A DNA stretch of 64,000 nucleotides from the NCBI GenBank assembly GCA_026826555.1, contig JAKSZT010054458.1, forward strand, positions 3,887,569-3,951,568, given 5' to 3'. A program made the translations under genes and the position numbers. The DNA is from Tolypeutes matacus (taxonomy: Eukaryota > Chordata > Mammalia > Cingulata > Chlamyphoridae). Shown here one piece after another: positions 48,745 through 61,337 of this stretch. The stretch's first letter is position 1. Every line of letters begins with the position of its first letter. The notes under the pieces are model-generated. The model ran no database searches and was not told the origin of the DNA. It saw only the letters and a program-made list of their open reading frames with translations.

Positions 48745-49900
48745 AAAACAGGACAGCTATTTTGTGAAAGATAAAATTAACTCCACCCCTCAAACCATAA
48801 ACAATAATAAAACTAGGACCCTTACTACAAAAAGATGTATAAAACTATAGTAACTGAGACAGTGCAGTACTGGCACAGGGATCAATGAAATTAAATAAAG
48901 CCCAGAAACAAACCCAAAGAAAAATTAGTTATCCATCTGGAGAAAAATAAAATCAAACTCTCACTCCATATCACATGCATAAAAGTTAATCCCAGAGGAA
49001 CCAACTATCTGGATGTTAAAAACAAAAATAAAAAATAAAAATTAGGAAAGAATGTAGGTTTACACTGTTCTGAATTTTTAGTAACAAAGGATATTAGAAA
49101 TAAATGTAAAACATATAAAAGGATAGATTCAAAATGTCAACTATCTTAAATGTAAGAACCATTGTTAAACACCTCTCACAGATAATGAAAACTTAACATA
49201 TAAAGTGAAAGAATATATTTGTCACATTTAACTGACAAAAGATTTCTATGAAGGATTTATAGAGCAAAAAGTGAAAGACAAGCAGCTCAGTAGATTTAAA
49301 AGCAAAACAAAACGAAACATTGGACCATGCTCAGTACAAGAAATGCATAAATCCCACGAACATATGCAAAGATGAGTCATCTACCCAATAATCGGGAAAC
49401 CACAAATGAAAGAAACAAAGATATAGCATTTCACACATATTCGATTGGAAAATGATGGAAATCCTAAATAATGATTATAAAAGGTTGTGAATCATTGAAA
49501 TCTTTTATAGATTTTGGTGGGAGTATAAGTTCATGAAAACATTTTTGGAATACATTTTTTCTTTATTTTACAAGGTTTTGCATTTATATACCCTAAAAAT
49601 ATCCACACACCTAAATATACACCTAAGAGAAATCAGTATACACATATACTAGGAGATGTTCACAAACACATTCAGGACCATGTGCTAGAGGAAAAACAGG
49701 AAAGTTAAATGTTCATTAAGAAGAGAATGAAGAAACTGTCATACTGTCATGCAAGATAATTAGAAAGCAGTGAATATGAATGAACTTCAGCTATACAAAG
49801 CAATGACAATTTTCAAGAACAAACAAAGGAATAGTAAAAATAAATTCAGGATTGTGTTTATTTCTGGAGAGAGCTGAATAATGGGTTAGGGTGATATATC
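48745..49900 (+). mobile_element. Degenerate old L1, ORF2 C-terminal region
   Basis: Blocks resemble sense L1M ORF2: GACAGTGCAGTACTGGCACA, a CCACAAATGAAAGAAACAAA block with TAGCATTTCACACATATTCG, and CAAGATAATTAGAAAGCAGT near 49751. Short A runs near 49020-49045 may be a nested tail. Strongly diverged. Confidence 0.5.
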
Positions 49901-50084
49901 AGTCAGGAGAATACTGAGTTATATGGAAATAATAATAATAAAGTTACAAAAATTTCAGTGGCTTTTAATAAATATTTTTTGTTGTTCATGCTGCACGTTG
50001 ACAACTATCATGAGTTTGCTAAGGTTATCAAATATTTTGGGTACTATAGTAGAGGAAAAGCATAAAATCAAACTTACCCAACAA
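49901..50084. other. Spacer between old L1 pieces
   Basis: AT-rich with a short AAT run near 49928; nothing else identifiable. Confidence 0.4.
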
Positions 50085-51810
50085 TGATCAATTTAAAAAA
50101 AATTAAAATAATTTGATTTACAATCCAAAAGAATAATTTATTTAGGAATAAATTTAACCAAGGAGGTCAAAGACTTATACAGTTAAACTATAAAATATTG
50201 CTGAATGAAAATGAATAGTATCTAAATGGAAAACCATCATGTTAATGGATTGGATAACAATACTATTAAGACATCAATATTACAAAAGGCTATCTGTAGA
50301 GCCAATGCAATCTCTATTAAAATTCCAATGGCTTTTACTGTAGAAAAGGAAAAGACAGGCCTCAAACTCTTATGGAATTGAATAGCCAAAACAATCAGGA
50401 AAAAGAAGAAAGATAAGTACAATTCCCCATTACAGAACATGATAAAAATCGCCAGTAGTCAAAAACAGTGTGGTACTGGCATAAGCAGAGAAATAGAGAC
50501 AATGGAAAATAATGAAGAGTCTAAACATTATGAATAATTCATTTTTCACAATAGTTGCCAAGACCATTAAATGAGTAAAGAAGAATTTTTTTCAACAATT
50601 TGTGTTGGAAAAACCAGACAGATATTCATTTGCAAAAGAATGAAGTTAGACCTCGACCTCACATCCTATATAAGCTTGAACTAAAAATGGATCAATGATC
50701 TAAATATGAGCTAAAAGCATAAAAATTTTTAGAAGAAATCACAAGGGTAAATCTTTATGAACTTGGACTTGGCAATGGACTCATATATATGACACTAAAA
50801 GCACAAACAACAGAAAAAAATAGATAAATTAGACTTAATAAAAAAAATTAAAACTTTTGTGCAACAAAAGACATTATCAACAAAATGGAGAGAACTTATG
50901 GAATGAGAAAAAGACTTCAAAATCATATATCTATTAAGTTTTTATATACAGAATATGATGAAATCGTCTTACAACTGAACAAAAAGACAAACATCCAATT
51001 TAAAAATAAAGAAATACAAATGGCCAACAAGCACATGAAAAGCTCTTCAACATCATTTGTCATTAGGGAAATGCAAATAAAAAACATGATATGGTATTAC
51101 TTCATACCCCTAGTACAGCTATTATCAAGAAAATGGAAAATATCAAGTTTTGGTGTAGATGTAGAGAAATTAGAACCCTTGTTCATTGTTTGTGTGAATG
51201 TAACATGTTTCAGGCAGTGTGGAAAATATTTGGTGGTTCTTCAAGAAGTTAAAAACATAAGCCATCTGACCCAGCACTTCCGCTCCTAGGTATATATACA
51301 AAGATTTGAAAACAGGTACTCAAATAAATATATGCATATACTATATAGCCAATAGTTGGAAAGAGCCCAAATATCCATCAATAGGTGAATGGATAAACAA
51401 ATTGTGATATATACACACAAAGGAATATTATTCAGCCATGAAAATTAATAAAGTACATGTTTCAATGTTATGAGTCTTGAATACATCATGTTAAGTGAAA
51501 GAAGCCAGATACAAAGTCACACATTGTATGATTCAATTTTTTAAAAACATCCCGAATAGGTAAATCCAGACAGTATGGAAATTGGTGGTTGCTGGGGGGT
51601 AAAGCGATGGAATTGGAGAGTAGGATGAAAGGGGAACAATTGCTTAATCTGTATCTGTATGGAGTTTCATTTTGAGGTGATGGAAATGTTTTGGACCTAG
51701 ATAAAGGTTGTGGTTGCACACCATTGTAAGTACATTAAATGGTACTGAATTGTTTATTTTTAAATGGTTAATTTTATGTTATATGAATTTCACTTCAATA
51801 AAAACAATAC
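50085..51810 (+). mobile_element. Ancient L1M, ORF2 C-terminus and 3' UTR
   Basis: Sense ORF2 blocks appear in order: AACCATCATGTTAATGGATT, AGCCAATGCAATCTCTATTA, CAGTGTGGTACTGGCATAAG, a GACCCAGCACTTCCGCTCCT block, CCAAATATCCATCAATAGGT and AAAGGAATATTATTCAGCCA. The 3' UTR ends with TTAATTTTATGTTATATGAA and AATAAAAACAA. The coding region is broken by many stops; the 134-codon plus frame at 50885-51289 is the longest surviving ORF2 piece. Confidence 0.87.
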
Positions 51811-53797
51811 TAATAATTAAACAATTGAAAGCTGAACACTTAAATTTCTTAAAACTTCTACTTGGAGGCGATTAAAAATTCTGCTCACACTCATTGACCA
51901 AATTATATCTAATGACCACATTTGAGTTCAACAAGGTTAAGAAATTTAAAAACCACCCCTGGGAGAATCAACATAAGAAGGGAAACTGAATTAGATTATT
52001 GGGTAAAGTATCCAATCTTCCACAGCATAAGTATGTAGTAAGTAATGTTCTCATTCTTGTGTCAAATGGTGAGTTGATTTTTGTTTATTAAATTATTTAA
52101 TCAACTATGAATAGCATATATCAAATAATAAAATCAAAGAGGGCATGCGTGGACTAATTTTGAGCTATTGATAATCTAATAACAAGACCATTGAACTAAA
52201 TACATATTTTGGGTCAAAACCCACACTGTGTGACCTAAATAAAACCAGGTTCCCACATTCCTGATAATCAAGGCTACAGTAGTAGATAAGCCCTGCAGGA
52301 ATGGTGGGTAGATTATTGGGTGATGGGGAGTGGCATGTATATTTCATTTAATAAGCCAGTTGTTTGTAAGAGCAGGTAATGCTGTTAAGAATTTCAAAAT
52401 TGCATATAGACTCAGAGAAAACTGATGAAATACCTAGATCTAGCATGGGCTTAAATGCCATTTGAACCATATATTTGACATCTCTGTTGCACAGGGTAGG
52501 ATATGGTCTAAAAGTGAACCCTGAAGAAGTATAGTATAATTAAAAACCTAGAAGGAACAGAGTCCAGAAAACAAATTTTGCAGGATCATCCAGAAAGATA
52601 GACAAGAATAATAATAAAAATATCATATAAGTGTTGTGTGAAGAATGTTTCAAAAATGGGTGGGAATTCACAAAGCCAAACACAGGGAAGAAAGGTCAAG
52701 TTAGATGAATTTGGTGTTAATAAGTTTATTAGTGCCCTAGGGACCTCATCAAGAACAATTTCATTGAAGTGATGCCAGCACAATCATATATAAAATATTT
52801 GTTATATAGAAAAAGACATGACCCTGCTTCATCAGAAGCCAAGTGTAATTTTTCAGTAGTGAAAAACTAATAGGGGTCAGTTCTTTTCCTTCAATTTTCT
52901 TCTATCTTGCTTTGTAATTTACGTTCATGTCCAGAATTTATGTGCTTCAACATACACAGTGATCATTTTTGTGTGTTTCACGTTCAGTTGAATTATCTAG
53001 CCAAGATGACTATCAGGCAGTGGGTTGAAGGTGCCATCTGGTTTCTTACAGCTTTTAGGAAATGCAAGAAGAGAACAATATGCTAAGGAAAATACTTTTA
53101 AATACAAAGGAGCTGGGACTTGTTGGTTTCAAAAGTGAATCTGTTTCTCATTCTTATTCTCCAAGATTCTCAATTTAAAAAGAGCTTTGGAGGCAACATT
53201 AAATCCATGATGGCAAAAAAAACATACATTGTTTAAATCCCAGAAAGATTTAAGGTGGTGCCTTAGAAAATAGGCCAGTCAAATAAAACTCCCCCAAGGA
53301 TTGTAAGGGAACCCTTCAAAGACCTTCTCTATTTTACAAAAAGTCCTCTTATCAACCTTACCGAAAGTGTTGGTTTAGTATAACATAACAGGAAATTAAG
53401 TGATTCATAAGAAACATATACTTTTTAAATAATTATAATGAGTAATTAATAATTGGATAATTATTTTATGCAATTATGTCATTATATATTTTCATTCTAT
53501 CTATATACCATGTATCTATAGCTATTATCTATTTATAATGATAACAAACCCCTGAATGCCACTTAGTATCTACAGACTGAGAAAACATGGGCTACATTTT
53601 ATGAAAAAGTAAGGATGATACAGAGAACAGAACCTGGAGCCAGAGATAAGACCTAAGAGCCAGACTGTTTCATCTCCAGACAGTAGGGAGGGATCATCTC
53701 AGGAAAAAGTTACCATGTATCTGGAAGTATTTTAGATTTGCTAGGAAGCAAAAGTTACTATTTCTCCTTTTTTTTCTACTTTTTGAACAAGAGATCT
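51811..53797. other. Unannotated AT-rich stretch
   Basis: No recognised repeat. Minus frames at 52165-52347 and 52586-52783 have no known motif. Confidence 0.5.
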
Positions 53798-53813
53798 ATA
53801 GCTGTTATATTCT

Positions 53814-53982
53814 TTTTTTTTTTTTTTTTTATTATGGGTAAAAATCAAAATTCTCACAATACATACAAACATTTGTAAAATGATATATAAATATATATGC
53901 ATATATGTGTATTTGCTTACAAAAATGCTATATATATATATATATATACATATATTTTAAGAGGTGCGGATGAGCAGTTGAA
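53814..53982 (-). mobile_element. Very short L1 3' end with extended A/T-rich tail
   Basis: The 169-bp insert has a perfect 16-bp duplication, ATAGCTGTTATATTCT, at 53798-53813 and 53983-53998. A T run at the left edge is the complement of the poly(A) tail. The stretch at about 53880-53968 is the reverse complement of the extra tail at 45500-45580, including GTGTATTTGCTTACAAAAAT, and contains a TA run. Only the last few bases of standard L1 3' UTR remain (AAGAGGTGC, complement of GCACCTCTT). Confidence 0.88.
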
Positions 53983-53998
53983 ATAGCTGTTATATTCT

Positions 53999-56900
53999 AT
54001 GCCTACCCCTCCATTATATTTTGTATATGCTGCCACTCCATTATGTTTAGGCAGATAACATGTCATTTAGTTCACAAGTCTTTATATTGAGATAAACTCC
54101 CAATGAGATTAATCCATATCAAGACATGATTTAGATTACATGATCCTGGAACTTGATGCTGAGATTGAAACCATAATAAAATGAGACTTTAAGGGGATGG
54201 GTGGGTGAGGGGTGGGTATATTTTGCATGAGGAAGTGATGCATATTGTTGTGACCAGAGGGAAAACTGTGACAAACTGCATTTTCCAAAACTGGCTATGG
54301 CAAAATTTCTTAGTCACATATTTGAGAAACTTGCTACTCCCCATCAATTGTAGAAGCTTATTCACCTCCCTTGAATCTAAGAAAGACTTTATGATGACAT
54401 TAAAATTTAGAAAGTGGCAGAAATATGTTGCATGATGTCCAAGGTTAGGTCCTAAGTCCTGATATGGATTTGCCTGGATCTATCTTCTTACACTTGTGTT
54501 TGAACCCAGGTAACATGCAGTGAGAAAGCTCACACTAGCTCATGAGGAGATCCTAAAAGCATAGGCCCTTCTGGAGAGAAAATGGGGCCCACAGTTGAGA
54601 GTTACCATCAACAACCAAACAAGTATATGATTCTTCAGATGATAGTAGCCAGTCTTTAATTCTTCAACCCAAGGCCAGGGACATCACAGTACAGATACAA
54701 GGGATCTCTACTTTAACCTTTGCAAATTCCTAACTGATAGGAACTATAAATGGCTATTTTATGGCAATAAGTTTTGGTATAATTTGTTACACAGCCTCAC
54801 ATCTATGAGCTTGGTACTTATTACTATCATCACTGTCATGGCTTCATTATTCTAATGACTCACCTTAAATTCCTTTATCTTGCATACGACTTCAACACAG
54901 TCATTTTCTTGCTTCATTGTACATCATTCACAAAAATCACAATTTTGGATTGATACAAATTGCTGCTTACTCTATACCTGCACCTATGGATCTGAACATG
55001 GATGAAAAAAAAAATGCACCCATGCCAAATGGTTTCATCTTCAGTGGGTTGAGTTTTTTAATCCTTTCATAAATATTTTCATAGAAATTAAATTTAAATG
55101 AATTCTATGTTTATTAAAATTACCTAAATGTTATGGTGTTAGTACCAACATGTCTATATCATCATCTTATGAATTCTCTAACAGTTCCTTCAATTTCTCT
55201 AAAAAGTCACACTGAAATAAAACAAGGTTTGTGATTCAAATCTTAAATCTTTGTACAATTCCAGTAAAAGAAAATTGTATCACAAAGAAGGACAGCAATG
55301 GAGTCAACTGATTTTAATTAAAAAAGAAATAAAGGACTCATAGGACCATGAAATATTACATTATGGAATTCAAAATATTGTAGTAAATTCAATGATTGCA
55401 ATTTATACACGAAACTTCCACCTATTTTCAACATATTAAATCTAATTCATTCAACAAAATGAATCAAAGGCTACACCTGTTTTGTAAAATAAAATGTATT
55501 GTTTTTATTATTAATGCTGCAAAAGTAAATGACCTACAGAAACTAGTAGTATAGCAAAAACTCACAAAAATCATATACAGTATTATAAAAATTTTGAACC
55601 TTAGTATTTCCTTATATAAGTGCCATATCCCATGTGGTCTACTGAATTTTATGAAATCTGGGTCCTCACTTTTCCAAGAAAGCTTATAAAATTTGAGAAA
55701 TCAATATTTGGTTTTTAAATTCTTTGTATTTAACTCAATAATTAGCCATATGGAGCTAGGGTCATTCATATCTCTAATCAGGCGATAAATATTCTGAAAC
55801 TCTACATAATAAATTATTGTAATAGAGTCATCTTATTTATTCAGGTGAGATGCCAGGGAAAAGCAAATACTGTAAAGTAAAAATGATAAAAGGAACTCAC
55901 TGAGACATACATCAGGCAAGTCAAAAGCTTCTTGATTCAGTGAAAGCAAATTATTTAACACATAGTTTTAAAAATTTATAAATTTTTTTTTACTCTGCTT
56001 TATTTATAAACTGTAGCCTAGTGATATATTATATGTTGTTTGATTTTTTAAAAAATCACCAGTAATTAAGGTTGAAAATGGATAACAAATAGAAGTGTGT
56101 TAACATGATTTATACAGACTGCAGATGCTAAGTAGTTTTATTCACTGTGGGAATAATTCTATCCCTCTGTTTGAAACTATCAATTAAATTGATGGCTATA
56201 ATTCATTGAAATAGATGTACGGCATGCTTTTCAAGACAAGGAAATACTTTTATCACTGTAAAATAAATAATTGCAAGAAAAAATGATATGGAAAAGGTAG
56301 CACTTTAACTTTTCATTTAAATCAAATTAGAAACAAAGCATGTAGTAAACCCACTTTGTAAATGTAACTATAATCATTCCTAGAATTCCCACCAAGTGTT
56401 TTCATAACTTACTTCACCATAGAATTAGCAAATCTAAAGAATCTTAATGTGTATAACCATATTTAAGACCAAAAATTTAAGAAGAGTTAAAAGTGACCTA
56501 AATAAAATTATTTTCAATTAAAGCAGGACAGTAGAAATTATGTATAATTACTCTCAATACTTCTGTTTATCAAGTGCTGTGATAGACAATTAAAAATCCT
56601 TACATAATTAAATTGGAAAGTGAATTTTATCACTATCATATAGCAGAAATTGCTAATTTACACCAGTATCTGGTGTAAAGTCATTTTTTAATATAATACA
56701 TTTTTAAGGACTCCAATTCATTTGAAGCCTTTGGCAAAAGAAAAGGTTTTCTTACAAAATAACAAAGATCATAATTTCTAAGAAATATGATGTATTTCAT
56801 AAAGTGCCATTAACTGTTTCTTTAAAAAGTATATTGTTATTTCTCTATTAAAAAACACTTTAATGTGACTAAATAGCTCCTGTTGATTCCCTTTAATGAT

Positions 56901-57039
56901 TTTAAATAAAAGAGTTTACTATAGTACTATACAATTTTTTTTCTTTAACAACAAATGTTCATTCTCCTATTCCAAATTATTTTTTGAAAGTGTGAAGACT
57001 GAACTTTATACTCATTAAAAGAATTTATTTTTATTCCTG
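53999..57039. other. Long unannotated AT-rich stretch
   Basis: About 3 kb with no recognised repeat, RNA or gene; the plus frame at 54205-54435 has no known domain. With so few repeats, this is one of the better places to look for conserved non-coding sequence. Confidence 0.5.
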
Positions 57040-57044
57040 GATTT

Positions 57045-57136
57045 CCTTTTCTATTTCCCTCTTCCTCTTATTTTTCCTTCTCCTTCTCCATCTTCTCAAC
57101 TCTTTCTTCTCCATATCATACTCCCTCTTTCCAAAC
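57045..57136 (+). repeat. Polypyrimidine tract
   Basis: About 90 bases almost entirely of T and C, without a fixed unit. Confidence 0.8.
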
Positions 57137-57499
57137 TTCCCAAGAATAGAGAAGTATTATATATGCCATTGGCTTGCTGTGGGTATGGGGGTTATTGATT
57201 CCAGTAGACTTTAATATAGCTATGGTTAAGATATATTTGTTAGATCTGTATTTGAATATTTTAGAGATAAGATATTTATCTCTTCTAAAAGTCATACTTT
57301 GGTTTGGGAGTTGTTTTGTTGTTGCTGATCTTGTTTTAAAAGCATTTTTCTAATGAAGCAAAGTATCAATTTCTGTAACTTCTACCTGATGCAACATGCA
57401 TCGTCCTATCTTCCAGATTGTCACCAAGTATATGTTACATTGTATGATTGTTCAAAATATTTTGCTAACCCTTCTAAGGAAGGGTTTTACTGTCCGACC

Positions 57500-57962
57500 C
57501 CATCAATGTGAAGGATGGCAATGTGATTTGCAGTATGTCTTTCTGCAGAAAATGTACACTTCCCTCTCTGCCTAACTGATTTCAGAGTTGGTCATTGTGA
57601 TTTGTGGTGATCCACTCAGGAGAACCATTATACATCTCTGAATTTTTGCAATCAGAAAAAGTCATGAGAGTTGTTTCTGTCAATGAAGTTTAGGTGAAAG
57701 TGATATGTGCACTTCTGAATCTTTATACACCAACTCATGTTTCAACCAAACTGTTTGCTATCTCTGCCAAGCTAATTGCAATGTCCTATAGAATGGATGG
57801 TTCTTCAGTCCAGATCTAGAGGTATGACAACATGTATGAGATATGAATTCATGCCATAATGGACTTGTACCATGAGATAAAAATAAATTTTGCTTTCATA
57901 AATCACAGAGATTTGGAGTTGCTTATTACTGCAATGTAGCACATTATATCCAGATTAATACA
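57500..57962 (+). mobile_element. Old LTR-like interspersed repeat, family unassigned
   Basis: A GTGAAAGTGATATGTGCACTTC block near 57693, then AAAATAAATTTTGCTTTCAT with a polyadenylation signal, then CACAGAGATTTGGAGTTGCT and TTACTGCAATGTAGCAC, ending AGATTAATACAC. The ending and the signal placement resemble an old LTR terminus of a family I recall from other mammals, but the name is uncertain. Confidence 0.45.
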
Positions 57963-58116
57963 CGTTTTAACTGAAATATCTTTAATTCAACTTTGTTACA
58001 AAATAAAAACTACCTTACTATGACAAAATAGTAATGGTGATGTAGCAATAATGGAATATTTCTTTATTCTGTATGTCATATATTTATTTGTTTTGTTTTG
58101 TTTTTATGATGGCATC
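57963..58116. other. Short AT-rich spacer
   Basis: Nothing identifiable. Confidence 0.5.
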
Positions 58117-58558
58117 TATTTTAGTCAGTGTTCTCTAGAAAAACAGGCCTACAGGAGATAGCTAAATATTATGAATGTTTATAAAAATTGTTACATGCAA
58201 CTGTGGGGATACCTAAGTCCAAATTCCACAGGCCTGGCTGCTACCTGTGAACTCTGATGATGGTTTTCAATGATTTCCCCAGTAACAGTTGGCTGGCTAA
58301 AATAGAGATGGAAATTCTCTCTTCTGAGTCTGAAATCATCTCTTCTCCTTGTAAAGTCTTCAACTGATTGGATGAGACATCTCCCATTGCTGTGGGCATT
58401 CTCAATTGATTTTAGATGTAATCAGCCATAGATTCATTCAACTTACTGATGATTTGAGTCCATGAAATGTCCTTACAGTAACAATGAGGCCAGTGCTTGC
58501 TTGACCAAACAACTAAGCACCATTACGTGTCCATGTTGATGTAATAATCTAACCGTCA
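58117..58558 (-). mobile_element. Solo LTR, ERVL/MaLR-like
   Basis: On the plus strand it runs from TTTAGTCAGTGTTCTCTAGA, through CAACTGATTGGATGAGACAT, GTAATCAGCCATAGATTCAT and CAGTGCTTGCTTGACCAAAC, to a CTAACCGTCA end, the reverse complement of a TG-initiated LTR. No internal genes and no clear 5-bp duplication. The order of blocks suggests a lineage-specific LTR family. Confidence 0.6.
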
Positions 58559-60882
58559 GAGTATCCATAGGTTTCAAAGAATATGTGTTCATCAGAGAAT
58601 ACTATCTAAAAATTTTACTGTATGTCATTGTGATGGATTTTTTTTTTCATATTGCAATCCCTTATGTTGATATAATAAAGACAGAGATGATGATGTTATA
58701 AATATAAGTAATTTCAATCAAAATGATTTGGGTACGTTTATCTGTGTACATAAAATTTGGTAATTTGTGATTTATTGAAAATGATGAAATAACTTGGCTT
58801 TTCATTTGGGCAAAAATTTAAATTTTCTGTTGTTTTTAGTCATTCAAAATCTGAAGCTTATACATTATATACTGGCATTTCATTGCAGTTGATACCACTA
58901 CTTATATATACAGTCATATATATGGCTGTAATTATACATATTAATTTTAATATGACAGCATGCATTGCTTTTGCCCCTGAAAGTTGGTTTCAGAATCTTT
59001 AAATGGAAATTTATTGATAAATGTTTGAAAACCCAATTAAATTATAGAAAAGGAATAAATTTCAAAGGGGAAAAATAACTTTGCTTCTAGATAACAAATT
59101 CCAGTTATAATTTGTTTATTTCATGCCAAGCTAAACAATACTACAAGACAATTCTCAAAGTTTCATTTTGGATCATCTTGTGTACATGATTGTCTCATTA
59201 TAAATTGTTTTACTTTAATTGTGAATTGTGACTCCTCCCAATTACCTTTGATAATCATAACTGCAAGCTTTGTTCTATTTTTCTTTTGTCTCCTAAAGGA
59301 AGAAGAAACAAAAAATAGCTTTTTAGGATGGTTAGAAGATTATCTAGTCTCGCCCATTCATTTTATCAGAATTAGTAAGTATTTTTATTATTTCTTTTTA
59401 TCCAGAATCTGTATAGACAAGCCTATATGCTCTTAATCCTCCCAGATTATATTATTTTTTCCCATAAGAATCAAAAATCCTTGATAATTCATCTCAATTT
59501 ATTTTCTCAATTTAACAATCTATTACACATTTAATGAGTACATACCACAAGAAATATACTGTACTAGTTACTATGAAGAGGGACTGTGTCAATGGAGAAA
59601 TGATGAGGAAGTCAACATCATTCTTCCTCACATTATGTAAAATGTGTAATGAGGTTTTCTCTTACAAATGCAGAGAAAATATCAGATTATTTATACTAGG
59701 TAGTAGTAACTAACAATGTTAATCATTGTCCTTGAGGAAAACTGTTTTGAATAAGGTATGCAGTTCTAACTTTTATTCTTATCAGGTATGTAGAGAAATA
59801 AACTCTATTGCTATTTATCTATATTTTATTTATGTATTTCTAAACATGCATGAATCTCAAATTATGTATTTCTGAGCATGCATAAATTTTAAATTAACAA
59901 AATTATTTATTTAGAACCTGTTTATGCCTTATGTGGTGACTTGAATTTTTAACAAAGTTATCAAAAACATCTATTTTTTTCCCCTAGAATATAGATCCAA
60001 CCCAGGCAAGTTAAGGAATATTTCTTTTGCGCATGAGAAATATTTAGTTATTTCTTCAATGTTCAGGGTAAACTTTTCTTAATTACCTGAATCTACTCCC
60101 ACTCCTTTCCAGTACTGATTTAAATTTATATTCAGATTTGCCTCTTAGGATTTTGTTTCTGTTCCTTTCAAAATGTATTTCTTTAATAAGTATTGAAAAA
60201 TATAGATTTTACATCCATAATTAAAGTGCTAATCACAAATGACCTATATACAGGCTTTATCTAGAAATGAGGAAATGGAACATCATGAAATATCCATGTA
60301 TTCTCCCATGAGAAAACTACAGGCTTATTTATAGTCAATTTACAATATCTTGTCATAATCTTCTTTACCCATTTTTCTCCAAAGGATTTAATACTGCTGG
60401 AAGAAATTAATTTACTTACTTCTGTGGTGTAAGACTGGTTCTTAAGGTAGATGTGTATTAGCTTTCTTGTGGTTTTAAAAGAAGTTGCCTCAATTGATGC
60501 AGGTAACAGGACTCAAAATTACAAAAGAAATAGAATTGTCTAATTTTGTGACTTGCATTTCTTCTGATATTATTGTGTAAGAGTTTCATCAATACTATAC
60601 AAATAGATAGTTATAAGATTAATCATGCTATAGTACATTTGAAAGTTCAAGGGATCTTCTTAATAGATTAGATTATACAGCAGCCATAAATCTGGAGTGT
60701 CCAAAAAAAACAAGATTTGGATTCAACTTATATATAAACAATCTCAGGAGAGATGCCATTTGAACTAAAATGAAACCTAAATAAATATTTAGAAGTTAAA
60801 ATAAACGAGTGGATTAATTTTTAAAAAAGTTGTTATTGACATCTTTATAATCATTTATTTCAAACTTTATCTATCACATCTT
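58559..60882. other. Unannotated AT-rich stretch
   Basis: A possible very short old repeat near 59520-59600 was too weak to call. The plus frame at 59221-59436 has no known motif. Confidence 0.45.
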
Positions 60883-61337
60883 CTTTTAGTTTCCTAGGCT
60901 GCTCAAAGGAGATACCAGGAAAATGGTTTGGCTTTTAAAAAAATAGGAATTTATGAGCTTACAGTTTGAGTACATGAGAATGTACAAATCAAGGCATCAT
61001 CAAGGCAATGCATTCTTCCTGAAGACTGGCTGCCAGTGATCCTTGGCTCATCTGCTACATGACAAGGACTTGGAGTATCTGCTGGTCTCTCCTTTTTTCC
61101 CAGGTTTCATTGCTTTCAGCTTCTTGCTTCCACAGATTTCTCTCTCTCTCCCTGTGTATTCATTCCATTTTTTAAAATCTCCAGAAACATGATTACGATC
61201 CATCCTAAAGGAGGTGGGTCACACCCTAACTGAAGTAGCCTCACCAAAGATCCTACTTACAATGGGTTTACACCCATAGCAATGGATTAGATTTAAGAAC
61301 ATGTTTTCTGGGGTACATAAATCTTCAAGCCACCTCA
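60883..61337 (-). mobile_element. Solo LTR, MaLR-like
   Basis: On the plus strand it reads TTTAGTTTCCTAGGCTGCTC, AATCAAGGCATCATCAAGGC, a GGAGGTGGGTCACACCCTAA block, CTACTTACAATGGGTTTACA, GGGGTACATAAATCTTCAAG, and ends CCACCTCA, the complement of a TG start. The layout resembles MLT/MST-type LTRs. A possible 5-bp duplication, ATCTT against ATCTG, is imperfect. Confidence 0.65.

Noticed and set aside
50885..51289. 134-codon plus-strand frame as a possible host gene
   Set aside because: Its sequence is ORF2 C-terminal L1M material inside 50085-51810.
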